This document shows positions 1 to 10,617 of a DNA stretch of 64,000 bases, in pieces (positions within the stretch are counted from its first letter, which is position 1; every line of letters begins with the position of its first letter). This DNA is from Bostrychus sinensis. Its lineage: Eukaryota > Chordata > Actinopteri > Gobiiformes > Eleotridae. The stretch lies in the NCBI GenBank assembly GCA_020698575.1, contig CM036252.1, positions 27,171,206-27,235,205 on the forward strand. Reading direction: 5' to 3'. A model generated the notes under the pieces. The model made no database searches. It saw only the letters and a program-made list of their open reading frames with translations, and was not told where the DNA came from. Both the position numbers and the translations under genes were made by a program.

Positions 1-704
1 ACCAAAATAGAAGTGACAGGGATTAATTGGAGACATAACATCACTAATAAGGTTAATTTGGGGGTTGCGTATGGATTTATGTTGAAAATGGACCATCCCA
101 GCTCCTTATATGGTGTGAATTATGATGCACAGATAATGGAAAAACTCATTCTGTACTGTGTGCCCTTTCGATTAATAGACTGGTGCAGAGCCATTGGAGA
201 TTAATGAGGAATAATGACTTTGAAACAGAGTGAGAAGCTGATGAGATGGAAGGGTAAAAGTGGGAGAAATTTAATGTACTGCAAGAAATGGATGTGGACT
301 GAGCCAGATGCACCTGCTATTTGTGGCCGTGTTGAGTAACTGTGCAAAAAAAGCTGCTGCAAATCTGATATTTAAGTGAGAATTTAGTGTGTGTCAGAGA
401 ATGAGTACAGTACTTTTCACCCACTGCAGCCTGTCAATCATCTGCAGCAGATGAAGAGATGAATGTGTCAGAGACTTGATAGAGAAACACTGTATAGTTT
501 TAACAGTAACCCACGCTACATTACAGAAGGAGAAAGGGAAAAAAGATAATATTTTCTATGGAAGCAATGCAGTCTGAAGTGGAACAACACAAGTTTAAGT
601 GGGCCAGAGGTGTGTCAGGACACGTCTCAGTGCATACTGGGGAGACAAGAGGATCAACAAAAGTGGACCAACTCCGCAACACTATCTTCACACATATGTT
701 TTGT
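1..704. other. AT-rich DNA, nothing recognised
   Basis: No repeat signature, RNA gene or credible coding frame was seen. Short open frames of 63-97 codons occur, but none resembles a known protein, and one runs into the repeat that starts near 705. Confidence 0.5.
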
Positions 705-1205
705 TTAAAGGGGCCCTATTATGCAAAATCAACTTTTCTGAGCTTTCTACCATGTTTTAATGTTGTTCATGCATCAAAAACATACCTGGAATTGTGTTTT
801 TGTTTCATTCACGTATGTTTGAGTAATCCTCTATTTATGTTGACTTCCTGAAAGAACAGAAACATCTTGTTTCACTGGTGTCTGCTATTTCCACCTGACC
901 ACGCCTCTCCTCCCTCATGACCCAGTCCTGTTCAGCTCCCACCTTCCCCGCAGCAACCAAACAACCCACCGTGGTCTCTGCCGTTGCAGCAGCACATGTG
1001 AAGGGGCGTGACAGCAGCTGGGCCGAGGGCTCTTAAAGTGACAGGGACATAATCTGAGTGTTTCTCACAGAGTCAAATGGTGACTTTCTTCAAAGAGGGT
1101 TTTTTCAATAATTATTGAGTTTTCTGACCAACAAAATGTAAGATGCTGATCTAGAGATGTCCTAAATTAATTTAAAAGGCACAAAACAGCATAATATGGG
1201 CTTTT
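705..1205 (+). repeat. MITE-like repeat family A, copy 1
   Basis: The left end carries GGGGCCCTATTATGCAAAAT, followed by the segment ACTTTTCTGAGCTTTCTACC and, later, AAAACATACCTGGAATTGTG. The right end carries AGCATAATATGGGC, so the termini are inverted around TATTATGC/GCATAATA. Partial copies with the same blocks lie at 28045-28302 and 43298-43580, and an inverted copy at 1430-1590. From memory this sequence is widespread in teleost genomes. I infer a non-autonomous DNA element, but no target duplication was recognised, so the class is left open. Confidence 0.65.
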
Positions 1206-1429
1206 TGAAGACTAAACTGTGAGGGCTTTATAAGGACATGGAAAATACTCATGGAAGCCCAGTTTTAAAGGCAGCTGCAGTTTAGTAAAATAGCTAGAAA
1301 GTAAAGGTAAAAGTCAACACATTATTGATGTACCTTTGTAAACAAGCCCCTTTTAAGCATTTTATCTTATTTTCAAGATCATGACAAATCAAACAGCGAC
1401 CACAAAGAAATTTCAGTAACAAGCCATTT

Positions 1430-1590
1430 GAAGCTCACAGAAAGGCAGTGCCAGAGAACACAGAATTACTCAAACATAAATGAAACAAAACAGAAATCCA
1501 GGTATGTTTCTGATGTAGGAACAACATTTTAACGTGGTAGAAAGCACAGGAAGTTGATAATTTTGCATAAGATATTCCCTTTAACTCTAA
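1430..1590 (-). repeat. MITE-like repeat family A, inverted partial copy
   Basis: Read on the minus strand, this contains the family A blocks ATCTTATGCAAAATTATCAA, a CTTTCTACC-like segment, AAACATACCTGGATTTCTG and GTTTGAGTAATTCTGTG. It faces copy 1 across about 220 bp, so 705-1590 could fold back on itself. It is more diverged than copy 1. Confidence 0.6.
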
Positions 1591-2815
1591 TTGACCATTG
1601 TCCATGGTTTTATACCACCTCAGGCCCAAAGCAGCTGGGATAGCCCCCAACCTCTTGTGACCCATAATTGAAAAAAGCAATAAAGCCAACTATTTTTACA
1701 CTAGTTACAGAAATTATCATGTCCCTGTATGGCTATCATAGCTATAAAGCTAATTGGTAATGACGTCGCTAGGTGACTAATCCTTTCACTACACTTATGG
1801 CACAAAATTGTGCAAGTGTAGAATCTGGAAGAGAGTTAACATTAACAACAAGCTAACTCTGCAAAAAAGGTTCAAGTAACTGACCGAATAAACAAAATAT
1901 TGAAACAATACTCAAGCTAATCAACACTGATACTGGTTGGTTAAGGGTTTCAATTGATTCAAGTGAACAAAAGATGGAGATGCAAAGGAACATTAGAATT
2001 CACCAGGTGAGCAGAATAACATGAGGCAGAGAAGTGTAGCGAAAGGTTAACATGGGAGTGTGTGAGAGAATGGATGTGACAAAGACAGACGTGGTGGGTG
2101 GAATTGTATTCTCTGTGACACGCTTCAGAAAACAGACAAGCGTGGAAATGTCTGAGAGTGGAGACAGGTGCTGATTCAAATTTAATGTCCTCATATGTCA
2201 ACCCTGAGCTGAGCATGTGACGCTTCGGAAGATGAATACAAAGCATCAGGACAAGTAAAAAAGTATCAAACAAAAGGTAATGATGCAATAAAAACCTTTA
2301 ACATGGCAGGCGAGAATGTTGGTTGCAGTAAATTGCACATGAATGTCTGAGATACACACAGGACCTGCTGTCTATGCATATTGTCACTCTCAACTGATAT
2401 TAGAAGTCACATGGCTATGCAGACTTGCCATTATCTACTAATGCTAACATCCAAGGCCATGAGTATCCACCAGAGTACTTTGGTACTGGTCCCCAAAAAC
2501 TTTCAACTGCCCCCATTCTTTCAGGCGCTGTCACAGTGAATCATTTGCATGGGTACTTTGACAGATTTGGGTACCTGGCAGATTTATATAGTAACATGCT
2601 TATGGAATGTCTCCCATTTAACACTGAAAAAGGAAGGTGATTGGGTGAAGCACCAGCTAATGACAACCTACATTACTTTGTGGTGCCATCTTGATTACAA
2701 GTAATACATATTGTATCATTTACAAGAGGCTTGTTGCTGTCGGAACAAGCTAAAGCCTGCCCATTTGTGACAATACTGCCATGACATTTGTTAACCTGCC
2801 ACTAACACAGGCTGC
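1591..2815. other. Unclassified intergenic DNA
   Basis: No repeat termini, exon-like frame or RNA gene was recognised. The open frames here (109 codons at 1959-2288 on the minus strand and 71 codons at 2425-2640 on the plus strand) do not look like known proteins. Confidence 0.4.
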
Positions 2816-2825
2816 GCAAAGTAAC

Positions 2826-2990
2826 CTTCCTGTTGCAACCCTTGTCATTTATCCTGGCTTGGAACCGGACAATTGTGGCTAGACTTGTTGGTTTCACTTC
2901 TGGGAATCAAACCTGTGACTTTCTGCACCTAAGGTAGGGAAATTAATACCCACATCAATAACCTAGCCTTGTTCAAAATATGTCCCTAGC
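2826..2990 (+). repeat. Possible dispersed repeat fragment
   Basis: The block CTTCCTGTTGCAACCCTTG followed by TCATTTATCCTGGCTTGG recurs in altered form near 56804-56850 (CTTCCTGACCCAACCCTC, TCATTTATCCAGCTC). Two weakly similar copies in one window suggest an old interspersed repeat; the family is not identified. Confidence 0.35.
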
Positions 2991-2995
2991 ATATA

Positions 2996-4140
2996 CAGTG
3001 GCAAGCAAAAGTATGTACCCTCCTTAGCATTTTTCCTTTTTTGCCTTCCAACCTGGAATTTAAATGCCTCATTGAGAGGTTCATGTCAGTCACTTTACAT
3101 CACATGACAACAACTATGAAAATGCAAAAAAAAAAATTAAGAAAAAATTAATTATTGTGAGGCAAATTAGAAATATGACAGAAAAACAGAAAATATGAGT
3201 GTGCAAAAGTATGTACCCCCTTTTTAAAGAGGCCCCTAAATGAGACCCAGTGTTCCTCGCCCTCAGAAGTCACAAATAGTTACATAAGGTTGGTCTGACT
3301 GCACTACACCTGTCATTATGCCACAATTTAATTCATCATTACAACATGTAAAAGATAAGGAACCACACCGAACCTGCCTAAAGAGGACCATCTAAAACTC
3401 ACAAACACGGCAAGGAGAAGGAGAGGCAACAATAAAACCAAAGGTGACCCTGAAAGATCTGCAGAGCTCCACAGCAGAGACTGTTGTATCTGTCCACAGG
3501 ACCACTCTGAACCATCCACCCCACAGAGCTGGGCTGTGTGGAAGAGTGGCCATTGCTTCAAGAAAATAATAACAAAACAAATCATATTCTGTGTTTGCCA
3601 AAAGGCATGTAGAAGACTCCCCAAACAAGAGAACATCCTCTGTCCAAGCCTGGTGATGGCAGTGTCCTGCTGTGGGGATATTTGTCATTGGCAGGGACTG
3701 GGAAACTGCTCAGAACTGAAGGAATGAAGGATGGAGCTAAACACAGGACAATTTTTTGAAGAAAACGACTCAAACTGTGCTGTACAATGCATCCAATCTG
3801 AAGGAGCTTGAGCAGTTTTTAGATAAAGGACAAATCCCAGTGATTTTATGAACTAAGCTCATAAACACTTATCCTAGTTGGAGCTGAAAGTCCTTCAGAA
3901 GGTGGTTCTACAGAGGACTAACTTCAAGGGGTACATACTTTTGTACGCTCAAGTTTTCTGTTTTTCTGTCATAGATTTTTAATTTGCTTCACAGTAAAAT
4001 TTGTTTTTGCATTTTCATAGTTGTCATGTGATGTAAAGTGACTGACATAAACCTCTCAATGATCCATTTAAATTTCACATTGTAAGCCTTGTTGGCTTAA
4101 AGGAAAATGCCAAGGGGATACATACTTTTGCTTGCCACTG
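2996..4140 (+). mobile_element. Degenerate Tc1-like transposon with IR/DR termini
   Basis: The element is bounded by CAGTGGCAAGCAAAAGTATG at 2996 and its reverse complement ending at 4140, between TA dinucleotides (2994-2995 and 4141-4142), the Tc1 target duplication. Each terminal inverted repeat is about 220 bp and holds two direct repeats: an outer one at the tip and an inner one around 3201-3222 (GTGCAAAAGTATGTACCCCC), mirrored at 3925-3950. This is the IR/DR layout of Sleeping Beauty-type elements. At 1145 bp it is shorter than the usual 1.6 kb, and the transposase is destroyed, so it could move only if another element supplied the enzyme. Confidence 0.93.
3410..3830 (+). pseudogene. Tc1 transposase remnant
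   Basis: Inside the inverted repeats lie broken pieces of a plus-strand Tc1-type transposase. Around 3650-3760 a segment resembles the region between the first and second catalytic aspartates (a GDGSVLLWGYLS-like stretch, then TEGM-like residues), but in-frame stops and frame changes occur throughout. Neither the N-terminal helix-turn-helix part nor the last catalytic acidic residue could be placed. Open frames of about 100 codons on the opposite strand here are shadows. The assignment rests on the flanking Tc1 ends and these fragments. Confidence 0.7.
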
Positions 4141-4679
4141 TATAATTTTCATACCTCTACAGTTGGCACAGATTGAGAAAGATCTACGTTACTCTGCTGA
4201 TGAGGGAGATGAGGACCATTATAAATACCTGCCTCCCTGCCAAAGCATCACTCAATGGAGTCATTAGCCTCATCTTAGCAGATACAAGCCAAATGTGTGA
4301 CTGGTGCAGGTTAGGACTCAGGTCAGGTGTGAACATAACCGTGTGAATGTGCTCATCCTTCTTTCTGAAAGCATGTGGTGAGCAGGCCACAGGAGCTCCT
4401 GATTTATCACAGCCAAGGTAATTGCCTTGACTAGTGTTAAAATACTGTGGAGAGTAAGTTGCCATTAGTGCCCCAGCTGATTTACAGTGGTTAAAAGCAC
4501 TCATAAATACCACCTGACGGATCGGTTGTTCAACAAGTGCAATCAGATATGAGAGTCAAAAATGATGTTTGATGACTGTTCTGGAAGAAAAAGTCTGTGA
4601 TCAATGCAGTAGTGGAATGTAACAAAACAAGTCTCGTGTTACAAAAGTACAATTTTCAATTACTGCACCTAATTGATTA
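4141..4679. other. Spacer between two Tc1-type elements
   Basis: No repeat or gene signature was recognised. A 109-codon minus-strand frame (4184-4513) has no recognisable similarity. Confidence 0.4.
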
Positions 4680-4910
4680 CTCCCATCAGGCATAACATTA
4701 TGACCGCCTGATGTGATGTATTGTGACCACCTGTTGGATATGCAGCCCCATATGCAACAAACTGATGCACTGTGTATTCTTACACCTTTCTATCAGAACC
4801 ACCAGTAACTTCTTCTGGTATGCTGGATTGAACTACATGGGGCCAGTCTTAACTCCCTGAGTGTATCACCTGTCACCAGTTCACTACTGTTCCTTCTTTC
4901 TACTTTTGAT

Positions 4911-5687
4911 TAGGGCTGGGTAACTTTCAGATTATTTTGATACCAGTTAGGGGTGTAACGACACAATAACTATATCGATGTATTGATTTTTTTCCCTACG
5001 ATACAACTATATCGATATGCATCACCTTTTATCAAAGTTTATCATTTTCTAGGATGTGTGTATCAATATACATGGAATATCAATCGATAATATCAGAAAT
5101 ATCGATATTAGAAATTTACATGTTAAATAAAACCAGATATGGCTTTTTGAATGTAATGTTTGTGTTTTTAATGAAATAAAATGTTATATTCATCTTTTCT
5201 TTGCTCTCTGTCTAATGGACATAATCAACCCTGACTGCGATGCTTCATTTGAGAGAAAACTATTATGATTTTTGGGAAAAAGTTGCTGTATCAATTATGG
5301 ATATGGTGTTGAATCGTATCGAAAGAATTCTTATCAATATGTATTGTATCATTGCAAAAACATATCGTTACACCCCTAATACCAGTACTTACCTATAACA
5401 ATACCTGGCTTTCCGATACCAGTACCTGAGCCATCCTTTACAATCATTAAACAATAATATTGATTAAAAGAACAAATTTTGGAGCTAAATTCTTAGCTGT
5501 AAGTTAAAAAGTATGTATGATTTACATATTGTTTACATATTGTTATTGATTAGATTCATACATGCAAAGGAACATTAGATGTCCCACTAGGTACTGAAAC
5601 TTGGTATCAAATATTTTTTCTATACCAGTGTTATTGCAAGTTTTCATTCAATACCACAAAGGTGTCGTTTAGTGGTACCCAGCCCTA
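4911..5687. mobile_element. hAT-type non-autonomous element (outer)
   Basis: Its 12-bp terminal inverted repeats are TAGGGCTGGGTA and TACCCAGCCCTA. It is flanked by perfect 8-bp duplications CTTTTGAT at 4903-4910 and 5688-5695, as expected for the hAT superfamily. The 777 bp include a second hAT element; without it and its duplication about 338 bp remain, with no transposase. It sits inside the Tc1-like remnant and so is younger than it. Confidence 0.93.
4948..5378. mobile_element. hAT-type non-autonomous element (inner)
   Basis: Terminal repeats are TAGGGGTGTAACGA and TCGTTACACCCCTA, perfect inverses over 14 bp. The flanking 8-bp duplications are ATACCAGT at 4940-4947 and 5379-5386. The 431-bp interior is AT-rich with repeated ATCGATA-like words and no open frame of note. 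It interrupts the outer hAT element and is the youngest layer of this nest. Confidence 0.94.
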
Positions 5688-6041
5688 CTTTTGATAGATA
5701 CTGACCACTGCAGACCAGGTACACCCCACAACAGCTGCAGTTTCGAAGATGCTCTGATCTATTCATCTACAATGTGGCTCTAGTCAAACTCGCTCAATTC
5801 CTGGCCAATTTTTTCTGCTTCTAAAACATCAACTTAGGAGGACAAAAGGTTAAGGTGTACTTTAATGTTTGCATGTGTCCAGGGACCCTTTGCCGGATCT
5901 AGATCTAGGCTCCTGGTCAGGAGTACCTAGCTCAAGGATTATCTGAGTGTGCCTGATTTAACTAACAGGTGCCATGATGAAGAGATAATCTATTATTCAC
6001 TTCATCTGTCAGTGGTCATAATGTTATGCCTGATCAACGTA

Positions 6042-7076
6042 CTGCCTCTGTCCTTGGATAAATCATGGTGCTCCAGTCCAACAGCTTGTCCCCGTCTGCT
6101 TCACACATGGACAGGTCACAGAATGCCCTCTGCTTGGCTCGGACAGACGGCTAAAAATGACCATTTCGCTTGACTGCAGCTGTATCCTCCAAACCCTGGC
6201 CACACTGCCACCGCCACTGAATTTCCGCCTTATTTTCACAGCAAAGCCATGGTTCTGAATGATAAACCTCAGGGAGTCTCAGGTGGACACTGGACAAAAG
6301 CTTTATGGTCATCTGCTCAGGTCTGATTGTGTCCAAGGCAGCGTTCATTGACTGCACAATTGTCTATAGGGTAATGCCGTGCCTTCAGAAATACAGCCGT
6401 GGGTGACGGGGCCAGCGACCATGACTGTGTTTTCTGACACTGTGTGGAGTCTAGAAGACGAAGTGGAGGCAGATTTTAGCACTTTAGAATAAGTGAACTG
6501 TAGATGCCCCCAGAAAATGGCACTTAGAAAAAGCACTTTGTCAAGCGACGTGTCAACAGAATCAAATGTGATGAGTGAACTTTAGTCAATGTCAGGGATT
6601 CAGTTGTCTGTCAGACCCATTCTTTTTCGAAGTGAAGAGGCTCCGAAACCCCTCCCATTAAAGCTGCATTCCAATCTTGATCTCACCACAAAAACATAGA
6701 CCCCCCTAACCCTAACCCTAGAATGTAATGGGCTTTTTGTAATGCTTTTATCTGTGGTTGTATATTCCTTAAACTGAGTTAGTACTGAGGCCGTTTATTG
6801 TTAGTTGGCAGAAAACAGGTCAGTTTTCTGATTGATTGTATTTTTTGCACTTGCATTTAGATGCAGTTTAATCAGATGCAGTTTAATCTTTGTCTCGATG
6901 TGTCTTCCTAAAAATCAAACTCAAGTCCACAGAGACCAGAATAATAATTTGTAATAGAAAAAGAATTACATTGGTCACACTATAAAAAGCTTTTAATGCA
7001 TAAACCTTTCAGTCTGACTTGAAAGCTAGAAATTTGAATTTCTTTTGGTCAATCTAGGATATCTAAATAATGTATA

Positions 7077-7080
<4 letters not shown>
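6042..7080. other. Unclassified DNA with a short telomere-like run
   Basis: No gene or mobile element was recognised. At about 6704-6720 there is CCCTAACCCTAACCCTA, two and a half telomere-type units, too short to indicate a telomere or fusion point. Confidence 0.45.

Positions 7081-7156
<76 letters not shown>
7081..7156. repeat. (AT)38 microsatellite
   Basis: This is an uninterrupted AT dinucleotide run of 76 bp. The flanks TACAAAATAT and ATATTTTGTA are inverse to each other, so the whole stretch 7074-7163 is self-complementary. Confidence 0.98.
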
Positions 7157-7160
<4 letters not shown>

Positions 7161-7223
7161 TAATTGCTGTACATGGTCCTAATGCTCTCAGCTCGGAAAG
7201 TCTAACTTTTCATTGCTATTCAT

Positions 7224-7291
7224 AAAACAGCGTACTTTACTAGCATTTAACATTGTTTACAGTGTTAAATGCTAGTAAAGTACACTGTTTT
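7224..7291. repeat. Near-perfect 68-bp palindrome (hairpin-forming)
   Basis: Arms 7224-7256 and 7259-7291 are inverse over 33 bp with only two mismatches and a 2-bp centre. As plus-strand RNA one mismatch is a U-G wobble and the other a C-A mispair. The arms contain TTTACTAGCATTTAACA. No target duplication or transposon terminus was recognised around it. Confidence 0.95.
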
Positions 7292-8214
7292 AAAGTTAGC
7301 TCTTTTTCACAATTTCATTTTCTCAACAAAGACTGAACAATAATAACTACCATAAAGCATTAGCTGGAGCAGAGCAGTGTGTAAAAATACAGTTAGATGA
7401 CCTAATCAACATATGAGCAGAGTTTGGTAAATGTACTGACAAGCTCGTGAATGGGGAAATGTATACACAGAAAGGTTTAGGTTCTGTAAGTGCATCCATT
7501 TTGAACTCCAGTGTGGGCTATAAACACTATAACACTATAAACCTCAGTGTCGACCTTTAGACAAAGCAGTAGATTTGTTCCTGTGAAAAAGCCTCAGGGC
7601 CAGGGCTCTCCTGACATTTTCAACCACAAATGTTACAAATGCACACCATAATTATTTTTGCAGTGACACAAATGGCAGTGAAATCAAAGGCACTCAGGTG
7701 TGAACATGTCTCAGAACACAGATGGGATATTTCCACAGGGCTGGGGGCATAAATACGGCATTAAGATGGATTATAAGACTTCAATCCTAGACCTTTGCAT
7801 TTGCTTCCATTAAAGTGGTCTGCTTTTGAGAAGGTGTTGAAAGGTTGTTGAAAATTAGAAGTAAAACATAAAAATATGTGAAAAAAAATATATACTGTAT
7901 TCTATATGTATTCAATTGGACTAGCTATAGAGACAAATACAACAAATGTACATCCTAAGAGTGCAATTACTGTCTCTGCTTTTGGAACTATTCCATCAAA
8001 GTGTCATTAGCTGTACCAGAGTGAAGATTTGAGGACTAAGAAAATAACACTCTTTTCTGTTGTGTACTCCAAGAGTGGGATGAAGAAACATGCAAAATGT
8101 CGGGAGCCATCTTTGAATCATATCTACTCTCTTTGTGCATCACTTCAGCACATCTGCATGAGAATACCTGGCAAGAGGGACTGGGAGCACGTGGCCTGTG
8201 TGTCTTTTCAGCAG
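7292..8214. other. Unclassified intergenic DNA
   Basis: No repeat, gene or RNA was recognised in this AT-rich stretch. Confidence 0.4.
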
Positions 8215-8790
8215 CTATGAAAAAAGAAAAAAAAAAATCCATCTGGAAGCAGATCCTCCATGACTGAGCAGGCAGCGGGCCAGGACGCGATGATTCATGT
8301 CGGGTATAAGGGCACTTCAGCGAGCCCCTCATCACTTCAAGAGCACCAAGCCACTGGAGCACGCTTATCTGACTCTGCACTCGTGCACTTTCCGAAGGAG
8401 ACGCTATGACAAGCCATCTTCAGATCTATTTATCTTTAGATACAATCGCTCTACATTAATGACCCTTCAGGAAGATGAAGCAAATCGATGGAAAAGACTA
8501 TGTTAGCATGTAATAGCACTTGATAAGATTCCTCTAGTGTTGTGTTTTGAGCTGAGTCACTGGCCTGGTCCCGTCATCTCTCATTACTATCACTTATTTG
8601 AGCTGTGGCCAATCGCTGACGAAGACAATACAAAGACATATGTGGGTTTGCCATGGCCCAGGGCGCCCCTGTGGGCTACAGTCACCCTTGCTTTTATCAG
8701 AATGGATGGAGTTGGCACTTGCTGTCCCTTCCACTGTCCTTACTGTCTGCGGTTATGTAACATGGCAAGGCAGTTTGATAGTATCTGATG
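8215..8790. other. Repeat-free, GC-richer block, possible conserved non-coding element
   Basis: Base composition is more balanced than in the neighbours and no repeat termini were seen. Several overlapping open frames of 65-114 codons exist on both strands, but their residues do not resemble known proteins and no convincing splice-site pair frames them. I infer that it may be conserved non-coding DNA, which an alignment would settle. Confidence 0.25.
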
Positions 8791-9195
8791 TATGAGTCAC
8801 TTTCATTGAAGGACTGCAGACTACTGGTGTGGTCAGATTGTCATGGTGCTTTATGCAAGTTAACAAATTCAGTGTGGCATTCTGAGAACAGAGATGATTA
8901 GATACTTATGCATCACACGTAGCTCTTTTTCATTTGTCAGTGCAGAAAATTGCTCATACAACAGATGCAATATTTTGTAGATATTACAAGGGACATTTAT
9001 ACGTCTCTAAAATACAAATTGAAATAGCTGACTGACATTAGTAGTAGCTATAACAAACTTTTCACAATATCCCTGTACTGAATATATGCCACTGCCATCT
9101 AGGTTTTGCTGACAGATCCCATAATTTACTTTGAGTCATAGGACATGTGTTAGCCAATAATTAAAGGCAATGCAATATCAAGGCAAAATTCTTTC

Positions 9196-9477
9196 ATTCA
9201 TCTTCTTAAGCTTATTATGAGTACTGGAGCCTATCCCAGTAACTTTGGGCCTTAAAGGGGGTTACACACTGAACAGGGGCCAGCTAGTCACAGCTGGCAC
9301 AGAGACATAGACAACCATTCACTCTCACATTCATTCACTAGGGGCAATTTAGAGTCATCAATTCCCCTAACACATGTATGTCTTTGGATGATAACACAAA
9401 GAGTGCATGCAGACTCCACCCAGAGTTTGTGTGTTGGGGGGCGAGAGCACTAACCACTCTGCCACCGTGCCACTCCT
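9196..9477 (-). repeat. tRNA-derived SINE (family S1), nearly full copy
   Basis: Read on the minus strand it begins at about 9477 with a tRNA-like head, GGCACGGTGGCAGAGTGGTT (an A-box-like RNA polymerase III promoter). It continues through the CAATTTAGAGTC-type block read in reverse and the GGCTCCAG/CCTATCCCAG block, and ends near 9196 with a GAATGAA tail. Other copies lie at 17669-17976, 30025-30178, 54076-54378 and 59830-59935. The B box is degraded in this copy. Confidence 0.8.
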
Positions 9478-9594
9478 AACAAGGCAAAATTTAGAATACA
9501 TAATAGGTGTAAAATAGCATTCTCATACTCTTGAATTGGCAAACATATAGTGCCCTATAGATCAGCGATCTTATAGTTCAGAGGTACTTGTTAT

Positions 9595-9832
9595 CTGAGG
9601 CTAGACATAGTATCTTTGGCCCTATCTCGCAATGGTAGGCTACAGAATGAGGTTGTGTTTGGATTCCACACCAAAAACCAGTCATTTCTTTCTTGGCCAT
9701 TACTGACCTTTTCTAAAAACTTCCTCAAAAGTCGGCCATTACTTTTTGCATTATCTTGAAGAAACCTTGCAGACTAACAAACCAAACACTGGTAAATATA
9801 CAAATCCTTCTTGGAGGATTGTCATAACCACC
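9595..9832 (+). repeat. Dispersed repeat family B, copy 1
   Basis: It contains, in order, GGCCCTATCTCGCAATGG, TTCCACACCAAAAA, GGCCATTACTGACCTTTTCT, an ATTATCTTG...AACAAACC tract and CCTTCTTGGAGGA. The same order recurs at 13425-13612 and, in parts, near 25730, 26050 and 59155. This is a well-known kind of teleost repeat ending in a GGCGGAGGTAA-like motif; its class is not assigned here. Confidence 0.65.
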
Positions 9833-9862
9833 ATGAAGGAGTATTGCCCATTTACACAGCAC

Positions 9863-10609
9863 TAGTGATGGGCAGTCCGGCTCTTTCCAAAGATTCAGTT
9901 CTTCTGAATCGGCTCCCTGTGAAGAGCCGGCTCTTACAGCTCCCAAACGGCTCTTAGTTTATTGTCAGTGAGAGATCATCCCATTAGTGTCTAGTTTAGG
10001 AATTATGAATCATTTGTATGTTGGTGTTCATAAACTCATTTTTATGTAGTTTTATTTTCAAAAATACAAAACTTCAGTTAATATATTTTATATATTTAGT
10101 TTGACTTGTATCTGCAGTCTTTCCAGGGTTAGTGGCTTGCTCTCTATCCTCCATCTGCACGGTGGGGTGGGTGGTTCTTAGATGCCAGTGCAAGTTTGTT
10201 GTTGACCCTGCTTTGTAGGACATTTTTATTTTACAAATTTTGCACTTAGCTTTGCTATCTCCAATGTCTTTCGTGTTTCACTCACGTTTTCACTTTTTCC
10301 CGACACATGCATTTAAATCGGGCTCCTCCGTCTCGCTGTGTTGCTTCGTGTATCTGGCCTGAACCACTATTCTCGCTGCGTTCGGAGCGCCTGCCCCCTT
10401 CCTTATTTTACATAATGGTACGATCTGAGTCTGTTCTCGCTCGTGATTCGCCGCACGGCAGTGCCCTGCAAAATATACATGCTGCTTGCCACGGAGCAGA
10501 GTCTGAATGGTTTAAGATTCGGCTCTGTCAGAAATGAGAGTCGGCTCGTCTTGTTCATTACAAAGAATCGGCTCTTAGAGCCGGCTCGTTCGCGAATGAC
10601 CCATCACTA
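9863..10609. mobile_element. hAT-type non-autonomous element
   Basis: Termini are TAGTGATGGG at 9863 and CCCATCACTA ending at 10609. The flanking 8-mers are CACAGCAC (9855-9862) and CATAGCAC (10610-10617), a hAT-size duplication with one later change. Subterminal regions are rich in GAGCCGGCTC palindromes, mirrored on both sides. The 747-bp interior has overlapping open frames of 76-95 codons that do not resemble a hAT transposase, so it would depend on an enzyme made elsewhere. Confidence 0.92.
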
Positions 10610-10617
10610 CATAGCAC

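Larger units (their letters stand above)
4680..6039 (-). mobile_element. Tc1-like remnant hosting two nested hAT elements
   Basis: The two ends carry inverted copies of ATCAGGCATAACATTATGAC, with TA dinucleotides at 4678-4679 and 6040-6041. Internal pieces match, in minus orientation, a common teleost Tc1 family: the block at about 4740-4800 corresponds to the DNA-binding to catalytic linker, and 5688-5760 to an upstream part of the transposase. Removing the inserted hAT element at 4911-5687 and one target copy rejoins a continuous Tc1-like sequence. Without the insertion only about 575 bp remains, so this was an internally deleted, non-autonomous copy. A further block of about 110 bp near 5855-5950 does not look like Tc1. 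Confidence 0.88.

Noticed and set aside
6704..6721. Telomere-like CCCTAA units
   Set aside because: Only about two and a half units; too short to mark a telomere or an old fusion.
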